This document shows, piece after piece, positions 8,579 through 15,520 of a DNA stretch of 64,000 nt. Every line of letters begins with the position of its first letter. The first letter of the stretch is position 1. The position numbers and the translations under genes are program-made. The notes beneath the pieces were generated by a model. That model searched no databases and was not told where the DNA came from. It saw only the letters and a list, made by a program, of their open reading frames with translations. The stretch comes from Streptomyces sp. CB01249 (lineage in GTDB: Bacteria > Actinomycetota > Actinomycetes > Streptomycetales > Streptomycetaceae): positions 248,001-312,000 of the forward strand of contig NZ_LISW01000008.1 of assembly GCF_001905735.1 (NCBI RefSeq). The letters run 5' to 3'.

Positions 8579-9565
8579 TCAGCCCGTGGCGCAGGAGACC
8601 GTCGGCCAGGTCCAGTTGCCGTTGGACTGGATGGTGACGCCGAAGTTGTTGCCGCTGCCGTTGGGCTTGGCGGTCAGCACCTGGGCGCTGGGGTAGCCGG
8701 CGCTGATGTTCCAGGTGGAGAGGACCTTCTCCGGGGACGGCAGGTTCATCGTCACGGTCCAGTTGTTGGAACCGGAGACCGCCACGTTGAGGTTGTAGCG
8801 GTCGCCCCAGCTCTGGCCCGCGGACAGGGTCGCCGTGCAGCCGCCGGTGTTCCCGCCGCCTCCGCCGCTGCTGCCGTCGGGGGCGACGGCCCGCCCGGTC
8901 TGCGGCGAGATCATGCCCGAGCACAGGCCCCGGGAGGCGAGCGACTGGGCGATGCGCGGGATGGCGGCCAGGGTGTTGGCGGGCCACTCGTGCATCAGGA
9001 TGACCTGGCCGTTGGTGAGGCGGGACACGGCCTGGACGATCGCGTCGGTGCTCGCCCCGTTCCAGTCCTGCGAGTCGACGTCCCAGATCACCTCCGTGAG
9101 CCCGTACTTGGCCTCGACGGCCTTGAGCGTGGCGTTGGTCTCCCCGTACGGCGGCCGGAAGAGCTTCGGTGTGCCGCCGCCCGCGGCCGCGATGGCCTGC
9201 TGGGTCCGGGAGAGCTCCGAGTCGATCTGCGCCTGGCTCTGCTGGGTGAGGTGGGGGTGGGTGTAGCTGTGGTTGCCGACCCACATGCCCGCGTCGACCT
9301 GGGCCTTCACCTGCGCGGGGTACGAGGCGGCGAACTGGCCCTCGTTGAACATGGTGGCCCGCAGACCGTTCTGCCTGAGAGCGTTGAGCAGGGCGGGGGT
9401 GTGGTCGTTGGACGGGCCGTCGTCAAAGGTCAGGCCCACGTAGCCGGTGCAGGCGGCGGCCTGGGCCGGGGCGGCGGCCGTGGCGGTCAGACCCAGGGAA
9501 CCCGACGCGGCGAGCGCGAGCCCCGCCGCCAGGGCGGCCGGGCGGCGGTGGAAGCGGAGACGCAT
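8579..9565 (-). CDS. axeA: Secreted acetylxylan esterase (CE4) with CBM2
   Basis: The protein has 328 residues. It removes acetyl groups from xylan (possibly also from chitin-like substrates) outside the cell. A signal peptide (residues 1 to about 37, twin arginine-like n-region RFHRRPA and ending AQA-A) precedes a CE4 NodB domain (about 40-225) with metal and catalytic residues in TFDDGP (D48, D49), NHSYTHPH (H99, H103), FRPPYGETN and the late [10 protein letters not shown] Ser/Gly linker leads to a C-terminal CBM2 (about 242-328, Cys at both ends). The catalytic domain is very like Streptomyces lividans AxeA. The ATG at 9565 with GGAGG just upstream was chosen because it gives a proper signal peptide. 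Upstream CGAAACT repeats suggest xylan-type control. Confidence 0.92.
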   Translation of the reverse strand: MRLRFHRRPAALAAGLALAASGSLGLTATAAAPAQAAACTGYVGLTFDDGPSNDHTPALLNALRQNGLRATMFNEGQFAASYPAQVKAQVDAGMWVGNHSYTHPHLTQQSQAQIDSELSRTQQAIAAAGGGTPKLFRPPYGETNATLKAVEAKYGLTEVIWDVDSQDWNGASTDAIVQAVSRLTNGQVILMHEWPANTLAAIPRIAQSLASRGLCSGMISPQTGRAVAPDGSSGGGGGNTGGCTATLSAGQSWGDRYNLNVAVSGSNNWTVTMNLPSPEKVLSTWNISAGYPSAQVLTAKPNGSGNNFGVTIQSNGNWTWPTVSCATG

Positions 9566-9651
9566 GAACTGTCCTCCAGGTGAGGGGAGTTCCGGCCGCA
9601 CGGGCGGCACGGCCGGGCCTGAGCACGGAGTTTTTGGGCCCCTTGAGCGAC

Positions 9652-9677
9652 TGTCAATAGTTTCGGCAAGAGTTTCG
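9652..9677 (-). promoter_or_regulatory. axeA promoter region with CGAAACT repeats
   Basis: On the minus strand two CGAAACT direct repeats (9677-9671 and 9665-9659, one turn plus apart) sit immediately upstream of a TTGACA -35 box (9657-9652). CGAAACTTTCG-type elements are known negative control sites of streptomycete xylanase genes, so this is probably the xylan-responsive promoter of axeA. Confidence 0.6.
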
Positions 9678-9807
9678 AAAGCGTCGGTCTGGTGTTGCGA
9701 TGGGTTCGGATGGCGACGATGCACGTCAGTGGGGGTGCGGTGTTGTGCGCCGAGGGGTGAAGGGGGTGGGTGGGTCCATGAACGCGTTGCGGCAGGGGGT
9801 CATGCGG

Positions 9808-9818
9808 CGAAACTTTCG
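9808..9818. promoter_or_regulatory. CGAAACTTTCG element (xylanase-type operator)
   Basis: An exact CGAAACTTTCG lies 42 bp upstream of the -35 box of the Cip1-like gene. The same inverted repeat is described as a repressor site in xylanase promoters of Streptomyces. It may act on the plus-strand gene, on axeA, or on both. Confidence 0.6.
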
Positions 9819-9849
9819 GGGCCTCGGAAGGCTCCGTCCGTCCACTGTA

Positions 9850-9895
9850 TTGACAGTGCGCCGTCAACTCGCTGTCATACATGGGAGCGCTCCCA
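9850..9895 (+). promoter_or_regulatory. Promoter with CebR-type operator TGGGAGCGCTCCCA
   Basis: TTGACA (9850-9855) is a consensus -35. The perfect 14-bp palindrome TGGGAGCGCTCCCA (9882-9895) lies just past the expected -10, where bound repressor would block transcription. This is the exact CebR (cellobiose/cellotriose-responsive LacI-family repressor) operator of streptomycetes, so the downstream CBM2 protein belongs to the cellulose regulon. Confidence 0.88.
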
Positions 9896-9924
9896 CATAC
9901 TTCCCCACGCCCGAGGAGGCGCAC

Positions 9925-11112
9925 ATGACCATCCACCCCCGCCGCTTACCGCGCAGACCCTGGACGGCGGCCGGCTCCGTCGTGGCGCTGGCCCTGTCGC
10001 TGCTCGTCGCCATGCCCGCCGGGGGACCGGCCGCGGCGGCGGAGTCCGCGCCCGGGTGTCAGGTCGACTACACGGCCAACGAGTGGACCGGCGGCTTCAC
10101 CGCCGACGTGCGCGTCACCAACGAGGGCCCGGCGCTCAGCGACTGGCGGCTCACCTGGACGTACGAAGGGGACCAGCAGGTCACCTCCGGCTGGAACGGC
10201 ACCGTCACGCAGACCGGCCACGCCGTGACCGCCGTCAGCACAGCCTGGAACGGCGCGGTGGCCGAGGGCGGCACCGTCTCCTTCGGTGTGCAGGGGACCT
10301 CGCAGTCGGGCGGGCCCGCGCCCACCGACTTCGCCCTCAACGGAGTCTCGTGCGGCGGCGACGTCACCACGCCCCCGACCACGCCGCCGCCCACGACTCC
10401 GCCGCCCACCACGCCGCCCTCCGCCGAGTGCGGTGACGCGGTCGTCTGCGACGACTTCGAGGACCAGGCCGGTCCGGCCCCCGCCGGGAACTGGCAGTTC
10501 ACCGCGCCGGACTGCCAGGGCACCGGGACGGCCGCCGTGGACACGGAGACCGCGCACAGCGGCAGCCGGTCGCTGCGGCTGGACGGGAAGGCGGGGTACT
10601 GCAACCACGCCTTCGTGGCCTCCACCGCGGACCTCTCGGCCGTGGGTCCCGTGCTGTACGTGCGCATGTGGGTGCGGCACACCACGGCGCTCCCGGCGGC
10701 GCACGTCGCCTTCGTGTCGATGCCCGACAGCTCCCAGGGCGGCAAGGCTCTGCGGATCGGCGGGCAGAACGGGGCGCTCCAGTGGAACCGGGAGACCGAC
10801 GACGCGACGCTCCCGGCGCAGAGCCCGACCGGGGTGGGGCTGAGCAGGCCGCTGCCGACGGGCAGTTGGCAGTGCCTGCGGTTCGCGGTGGACACCTCGG
10901 CCCCGGGGCTCGACACCTGGCTGGGCGACGAGCAGGTGCCCGGTCTGCACGCCGACGGCGTCCCCACGCGTGACGTGGACGACCAGTGGCTCTCGCGGAC
11001 CACCCCGCCCCGGCCCACCGCCCTGCGGCTGGGCTGGGAGAGCTACGGGGTCGGCGACGACACCCTGTGGTTCGACGACGTGGCGGTCGGCTCCGCGCCG
11101 ATCGGCTGCTGA
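9925..11112 (+). CDS. Secreted CBM2 plus Cip1-like domain protein
   Basis: The protein has 395 residues and is secreted: a signal peptide (about 1-38) with an RRLPRRPW n-region is followed by a CBM2 cellulose-binding module (about 43-147, CQVDYTANEWTGGFTADV start), a Pro/Thr linker (about 149-163) and a domain of about 230 residues. That domain strongly resembles fungal Cip1 (cellulose-induced protein 1): shared stretches include CDDFED, APDCQGTG, GYCNHAF, GGKALRIGGQ, NRETDDATLP and WFDDVAVGSAPIGC. Cip1 homologues have a concanavalin-like beta-jelly-roll fold; lyase activity has been reported for relatives, but activity here is unproven. ATG at 9925 follows GAGGAGG. The upstream CebR operator shows cellulose-linked control. 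Confidence 0.88.
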   Translation: MTIHPRRLPRRPWTAAGSVVALALSLLVAMPAGGPAAAAESAPGCQVDYTANEWTGGFTADVRVTNEGPALSDWRLTWTYEGDQQVTSGWNGTVTQTGHAVTAVSTAWNGAVAEGGTVSFGVQGTSQSGGPAPTDFALNGVSCGGDVTTPPTTPPPTTPPPTTPPSAECGDAVVCDDFEDQAGPAPAGNWQFTAPDCQGTGTAAVDTETAHSGSRSLRLDGKAGYCNHAFVASTADLSAVGPVLYVRMWVRHTTALPAAHVAFVSMPDSSQGGKALRIGGQNGALQWNRETDDATLPAQSPTGVGLSRPLPTGSWQCLRFAVDTSAPGLDTWLGDEQVPGLHADGVPTRDVDDQWLSRTTPPRPTALRLGWESYGVGDDTLWFDDVAVGSAPIGC

Positions 11113-11121
11113 CGGGCGAGC

Positions 11122-11154
11122 GCGTACCGGCCGCGTTCACCACGGCCGGTACGC
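11122..11154. terminator. Bidirectional hairpin between convergent genes
   Basis: A perfect 12-bp stem (11122-11133 with 11143-11154) and a 9-nt loop fill the gap between the convergent Cip1-like gene and the iclR-type gene, and can serve both strands. Confidence 0.65.
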
Positions 11155-11157
11155 CGT

Positions 11158-11850
11158 TCACCCGAGGTGGTCGCCCAGTGTGCCGATCGCGGCGGCGGCC
11201 TCCAGGACGTGCGGGACGGCCCGGTCGGCGAGTTCGGGGTCGGAGGTGACCACGTTGATCGCGGCCCGGACCGGCCAGCCCGGCAGCGGGGCCGCGATGC
11301 CGTGGGCGCCGATGTTGACCTCGCTGTGGGTGATGACGTAGCCGGTCTCGCGGATCGCCTGGACGCGGGGCGGTTCGGCGGTGCGCGGGGGGCCGGAGGC
11401 CAGCGCGGCGAGACCGCCGGAGCCGTGGTCCAGGGGGTCGCGGCTGCCCTTGCGGTACCAGAACAGGGGGCCGTCCGTCGGCGGTTCGGCCACCACCGTG
11501 GTGACGGCGGCGGTGCCGACGGCCTCGACCAGGCTCGCGGTGGCGTCCAGGCGGCGGGCGAGGCGGTGCAGGACCGGCTCGGCGACGGTCCGCAGACTGG
11601 GGCCGGTGCCGCCGAGGAGCCCGGTCACGGCCGGGCCCACGGTGTAGCGGCCGCCGTCGTCGCGCGCGGCGAACCCCGTCCGGTGGAGCGAGACGAGCAG
11701 GCGGTGCGCGATGGAGCGGTGGAACCCCGTCGCGGCCGATACCTGACTGGTCGTCAGGCCCTCCGGGTGGCGGCTCAGCTCGACTAGGAGGGCGAGTCCG
11801 CGCTCCAGGGTCTGCGAGCCGCCGCTCTCGGGGTCGTTCGGCGGTGTCAT
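11158..11850 (-). CDS. IclR-family transcriptional regulator
   Basis: The protein has 230 residues. An N-terminal winged helix (about 12-75: QTLERGLALLVELSRHPEGL and the recognition helix TGFHRSIAHRLLVSL) is followed by the IclR ligand domain (about 85-225), with the expected GPAVTGLLGG linker and a PGWPVRAAINVV core. It overlaps the fumarylacetoacetase stop codon by 4 bp (ATGA), so it is translated with that gene and probably regulates phenylalanine/tyrosine (homogentisate) catabolism; the effector is unknown. The ligand domain is slightly shorter than the typical 250-residue family members. Confidence 0.88.
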   Translation of the reverse strand: MTPPNDPESGGSQTLERGLALLVELSRHPEGLTTSQVSAATGFHRSIAHRLLVSLHRTGFAARDDGGRYTVGPAVTGLLGGTGPSLRTVAEPVLHRLARRLDATASLVEAVGTAAVTTVVAEPPTDGPLFWYRKGSRDPLDHGSGGLAALASGPPRTAEPPRVQAIRETGYVITHSEVNIGAHGIAAPLPGWPVRAAINVVTSDPELADRAVPHVLEAAAAIGTLGDHLG

Positions 11851-13079
11851 TCCACCTCTTCGGGGATCGGCCGGATGGTGGGGAGGATCCTGCCACGGAC
11901 CTCGCCCAGGCCGATGCGTCCCCGCGCGCCCGGCGCCGAGTAGCGCAGGACGACCTCGTCGCCGTCCTGGAGGAACGTGCGCTCCTCGCCGCCCGCCGTC
12001 CAGGTCTCCTTGCCGCCCCAGGACAGTTCGAGGAACGAGCCGCGCTGGTGCTTTTCGGGCCCCGAGATGGTGCCCGACGCGTAGAAGTCGCCGACCCGCA
12101 GCGAGGCGCCGTTGACCGTGAGGTGGGCCAGCATCTGCGCGGGCGACCAGTACATGGACGCGTACGGCGGGCGCGCCACCACCGTGCCGTTGACCTCGAC
12201 CTCCACGTCGATGTCGTAGCCCGACGGGCCCTCCTCGCGCAGATACGGCAGTACGGCGGGTTCCTGGCCGGGCAGTTCGGTGCGGGCGTGCTCCAGCGCG
12301 GCGAGCGGGGTGACCCAGGCGCTGATGCTGGTGGCGAAGGACTTGCCGAGGTTGGGGCCCAGCGGGACGTACTCCCACGCCTGGATGTCGCGCGAGGACC
12401 AGTCGTTGACGCCGGTCACGCCGAACACGGTCTCGGTGAACTCGGAGGTCGCGACGCGCTGCCCGAGCGGGATCGTGCGGCCGACGACGAAGCCGAGTTC
12501 GGCCTCGATGTCCAGGCGCAGCGAAGGACCGAAGGTGGGTGCGGGGTCGGCGGGGGCCTTGCGCTGTCCGGCGGGGCGGTGCACGGGGGTGCCCGAGACG
12601 ACGACGGAGCCCGCGCGGCCGTGGTAGGCGACCGGCAGATGGCGCCAGTTGGGCATCAGCGCGTCCCCGTCGGGCCGGAAGATCCGCCCGACGTTCGTGG
12701 CGTGGTCCGCGGACGCGTAGTAGTCGACGTAGTCCCCGACCTCGAACGGCAGGTGCAGCGTGATGCCGGCCAGCGGCACCAGGCGGACGCGGTCGCGGTA
12801 CGCGGTGTCGGTGAGCAGCCCGGTCGCCCAGGCCCGGACCTGCGCCCACACCGTCGCGCCCGCGGCCATCAGCGGGTTGAGCGCGGGCGCGTCGAGCAGC
12901 GGCGCCCAGTCGGGGCGAAGCGCGGTGGCGGCGGCGCCCAGGTCCAGGACGTGGTCACCGATGCGGACGCCGACGCGCGGGGCGCCGTCCGCGGTCGAGA
13001 AGACGGCGTAAGGGAGGTTGTCGACGTCGTACGCGCTGCCGGCCGCGTCCTCGGCCCAGGTGGCGGGGTGGGTGGTCAT
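11847..13079 (-). CDS. fahA: Fumarylacetoacetase
   Basis: The 410-residue cytoplasmic enzyme hydrolyses fumarylacetoacetate to fumarate and acetoacetate, the last step of tyrosine catabolism. An N-terminal SH3-like segment (about 1-110, YAVFSTADGAPRVGVRIGD) precedes the FAH catalytic domain with DYVDYYASADHATNVGRIFRP-type His/Asp metal region (kept short here: DYVDYYASADHATN), FDIEAELGF-like DIEAELGFVVG, the NDWSSRDIQAWEYVPLGPN region and ASGTISGPEKHQRGS. Size agrees with the eukaryote-like fumarylacetoacetase class, not the smaller isomerase-type FAH proteins. The downstream iclR gene overlaps by 4 bp. No homogentisate dioxygenase gene lies nearby. Confidence 0.93.
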   Translation of the reverse strand: MTTHPATWAEDAAGSAYDVDNLPYAVFSTADGAPRVGVRIGDHVLDLGAAATALRPDWAPLLDAPALNPLMAAGATVWAQVRAWATGLLTDTAYRDRVRLVPLAGITLHLPFEVGDYVDYYASADHATNVGRIFRPDGDALMPNWRHLPVAYHGRAGSVVVSGTPVHRPAGQRKAPADPAPTFGPSLRLDIEAELGFVVGRTIPLGQRVATSEFTETVFGVTGVNDWSSRDIQAWEYVPLGPNLGKSFATSISAWVTPLAALEHARTELPGQEPAVLPYLREEGPSGYDIDVEVEVNGTVVARPPYASMYWSPAQMLAHLTVNGASLRVGDFYASGTISGPEKHQRGSFLELSWGGKETWTAGGEERTFLQDGDEVVLRYSAPGARGRIGLGEVRGRILPTIRPIPEEVE

Positions 13080-13104
13080 GCGAGGGCCCTTCGGTGACGG
13101 GGGG

Positions 13105-13953
13105 TCAGGTGGTGGCGGGGCCGAGCAGGCCCAGAGTGGTCAGGTCCTCCAGCGGTTCGAGCACGCTGCACGACCCGTACGAGACGAACGCCTCCCGCGC
13201 GGCGGCGGCCTCGGCGGCCGGGAGCGCGGTCACGGCCCGGGCCAGCGCCTCCGCATCACGCTCGGCGAGGGCCGCGCGGATACCGGACAGGGGCGCTCCG
13301 GCGCGGGCCCGGGCCGTCGCCAGGAGCACGTTGAGGTAGCCGTGGTGCTCGAAACCGGTGGCGGCGGCGGTGTGGCGGACCGCGTGGTGCAGCCCGGCCG
13401 TGCACTTGAAGGCGGCCCCGGCGGCCACGGCCGCGTGGATCCACGCCGCCACCTCGTCCTCGTCCGGGAACGCCGCCGCCTCGGTCCCGCCGGTGCGGAA
13501 CTTCAGCCGGAAGCCGTGGCGCACCACCAGGGCGAGCGCCTGCTCCCAGGCCCGCGTACCGGGGCGCGGCACCTCCACGTACACCGTGCCGGGGAAGCCG
13601 AGTGCGGCCAGCTCCTCGATCTGGGGCCCGAGGGGCGGGGCGGGGTCCGGCTTGAACTCCACGGCCGCCGGGACGAGCCGGTCGGTCCCCGCGAATGCGG
13701 CCAGGGCTGACGGGAGCGCGGCGGGCCCGGCCACCACGCTCACCCGCAGGCCGCCGGGGAAGAGCCGGGGCTCGGCCAGTCCGGCCAGCTCGGCGAGCCG
13801 GTCGGCGCCGATCACGAACGGGCCGACGAGCTCGGCGTGGCCGGACGCGAGGTGCCCGGCGTGCTCGGTCACGGCACGCGGCAGCGGAGCCAGGCCGGGC
13901 GGGAAGACCGCGGCGTCGTCCACGAGATGGCGGAAGGCGAGAGGGAAGGACAC
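13105..13953 (-). CDS. Conserved protein of unknown function next to fahA
   Basis: I do not recognise the family. With the GTG at 13953 the protein has 282 residues, is Ala/Leu-rich, has no signal peptide or membrane segment, and contains a motif-like FRHLVDDAAVFPPGLAPLP near its start, FKCTAGLHHAVR in the middle (about residue 190) and a final YGSCSVLEPLEDL. The FKTGTGG-like alternation of short strands and helices suggests an alpha/beta enzyme fold. Start choice: TAGGGT lies 7 nt before this GTG, typical for a leaderless streptomycete transcript; a longer start at 14013 is possible but has no ribosome-binding site. It is upstream of fahA on the same strand with a 25-bp gap, so it is probably cotranscribed. 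Confidence 0.7.
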   Translation of the reverse strand: MSFPLAFRHLVDDAAVFPPGLAPLPRAVTEHAGHLASGHAELVGPFVIGADRLAELAGLAEPRLFPGGLRVSVVAGPAALPSALAAFAGTDRLVPAAVEFKPDPAPPLGPQIEELAALGFPGTVYVEVPRPGTRAWEQALALVVRHGFRLKFRTGGTEAAAFPDEDEVAAWIHAAVAAGAAFKCTAGLHHAVRHTAAATGFEHHGYLNVLLATARARAGAPLSGIRAALAERDAEALARAVTALPAAEAAAAREAFVSYGSCSVLEPLEDLTTLGLLGPATT

Positions 13954-13960
13954 GCGCGAC

Positions 13961-13966
13961 ACCCTA
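13961..13966 (-). promoter_or_regulatory. -10 element of a leaderless transcript
   Basis: TAGGGT on the minus strand sits 7 nt before the GTG at 13953, placing transcription start on or next to the start codon. It would drive the unknown gene, fahA and iclR. Confidence 0.5.
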
Positions 13967-14052
13967 GCCGAGGGACCCGTAATGCGGACGGAAGATGTTC
14001 CGATATCGGTCACGCGCTCACGGGGTGCGCGGTGGGATCTTCAAGAATGCGC

Positions 14053-14068
14053 AATGGTCTAGGCCAAC
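14053..14068. promoter_or_regulatory. DasR-responsive element (dre) before chitinase gene
   Basis: AATGGTCTAGGCCAAC closely follows the 16-bp dre consensus (ACTGGTCTAGACCAGT). DasR is the GntR-family repressor released by glucosamine-6-phosphate and controls chitinase genes in streptomycetes. The site is 63 bp upstream of the chitinase start. Confidence 0.82.
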
Positions 14069-14130
14069 TCATTGACGTGAATGCGTCATCCTTCGATTCT
14101 TGGCGGCACCTTCTCCCGACAGGAGCCTCC

Positions 14131-15351
14131 ATGAGACGTCTTCGCGCTCTGCTCTCCGGCGTGGCCACCGCCGCCCTGGCCACCGCAGGAATCGCGGCCT
14201 TCGCCGCGCAGCAGGCATCGGGTGCGTCCGCCGACGCCACCGCGCTCTCCAACCGCTGGTACGCCGCCGCGCCCTATCTGATGCCGCACGACAACAATCC
14301 GCCGGACGCGGGCGCCATCATGGACGCCTCCGGCCTCAAGGCGTTCCAGCTCGCCTTCGTCCTGGCCCCCAATGGCGGCGGTTGCAGCCCCACCTGGGAC
14401 GGTACGTCGCCGGTCTCCTCGGACACCGCGGTCGCCTCCGTCATCAGCGCGATCCGCGCCAAGGGCGGCGACGTGTCGGTCTCCATCGGCGGCTACGGCG
14501 GGACGAAGCTCGGCCAGACCTGTTCCGACGCGGCCTCCACCGCCGCCGCGTACCAGCAGGTCATCACCAAGTACCAGCTGAAGGCCATCGACTTCGACCT
14601 CGAGGAACCGGAGTACGAGAACACGGCCGCCATCGCCCGCGAGATCGGCGCCGCCAAGATCCTCCAGCAGAACAACCCCGGCCTCTACGTCTCCGTCACC
14701 ACGGCGGGCACCGCCGACGGCACCGGCTGGTTCGGCAAGCAGATGCTCAACGAGGCCAAGGCGCAGGGCTTCACGCCGAACAACTTCTCCATCATGCCGT
14801 TCGACGGGGGCTTCAACGGGGCCGCCGCCCAGACCAGCGCCCTGACGAACTTCAACGCGATCCTGCGGTCCACCTTCGGCTGGGACGAGGCCACCGCGTA
14901 CGCCCACGAGGGCTTCTCCGGCATGAACGGCCGCAGCGACACCGGCGAGTACTTCACCCAGGCCGACTTCCAGACCGTCCTGGACTTCGCCACCGGCCAC
15001 CACATGGACCGCTTCACCTTCTGGTCCCTCAACCGCGACCGCCAGTGCACCCCGCCCGACAACAACGGCAAGACCTCCGGCACGTGCAGCAGCGTGGCGC
15101 AGGCGGACTGGGACTTCGCCAAGTACTCGGTGAAGTTCGCGGGCGTCACCCCGCCCACCACCACCCCGCCCACCACGCCGCCCCCGACCGGCAGCTGCAC
15201 CGCCGCCGCGTGGAGCGCCGCAGCCGTCTACAACGGCGGTGACACGGTCTCGTACGGGGGACACACCTGGAAGGCCAAGTGGTGGACCCAGAACGAGACG
15301 CCCGGCTCCACCGGTGAATGGGGAGTCTGGCAGGACCTCGGCACCTGCTGA
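14131..15351 (+). CDS. Secreted GH18 chitinase with C-terminal CBM5/12
   Basis: The protein has 406 residues. A signal peptide (about 1-32, MRRLRALLSG n-region) precedes a GH18 barrel (about 40-345) with the SxGG-type strand VSVSIGGYGG (about 116-124) and the catalytic strand IDFDLEEPE (D154, D156, acid E158). A Thr/Pro linker (TPPTTTPPTTPPPT) leads to a C-terminal chitin-binding CBM5/12 (about 357-406) with aromatic surface residues in HTWKAKWWTQNE. The first Asp of the usual DxxDxDxE motif is Lys151 here, so only DxDxE remains; the general acid is intact. ATG at 14131 with AGGAGCC before it. The dre element upstream indicates chitin/aminosugar control. Confidence 0.9.
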   Translation: MRRLRALLSGVATAALATAGIAAFAAQQASGASADATALSNRWYAAAPYLMPHDNNPPDAGAIMDASGLKAFQLAFVLAPNGGGCSPTWDGTSPVSSDTAVASVISAIRAKGGDVSVSIGGYGGTKLGQTCSDAASTAAAYQQVITKYQLKAIDFDLEEPEYENTAAIAREIGAAKILQQNNPGLYVSVTTAGTADGTGWFGKQMLNEAKAQGFTPNNFSIMPFDGGFNGAAAQTSALTNFNAILRSTFGWDEATAYAHEGFSGMNGRSDTGEYFTQADFQTVLDFATGHHMDRFTFWSLNRDRQCTPPDNNGKTSGTCSSVAQADWDFAKYSVKFAGVTPPTTTPPTTPPPTGSCTAAAWSAAAVYNGGDTVSYGGHTWKAKWWTQNETPGSTGEWGVWQDLGTC

Positions 15352-15365
15352 CCCGCCGAGCCGAA

Positions 15366-15395
15366 GGGCCGCCCCGGTCCCGGCCGGGGCGGCCC
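15366..15395 (+). terminator. Hairpin terminator of chitinase gene
   Basis: A perfect 12-bp GC-rich stem (15366-15377 with 15384-15395) lies 15 bp after the chitinase stop. Confidence 0.75.
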
Positions 15396-15520
15396 GTACC
15401 ACGCACCCGTCTGCACGTGTCACCCGCATTGCCCCGCCCCACCACCCTGCGGCTAGTTTGTGTGCAGCACAGACGGGGACCGTGACGGCAGAGGTGCACG
15501 GGGACGAGAGGTCGGGAAGA

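Noticed and set aside
9566-9724. A longer N-terminus for the acetylxylan esterase
   Set aside because: It would add 53 residues before a perfect signal peptide and would place the CGAAACT/TTGACA promoter elements inside the coding region.
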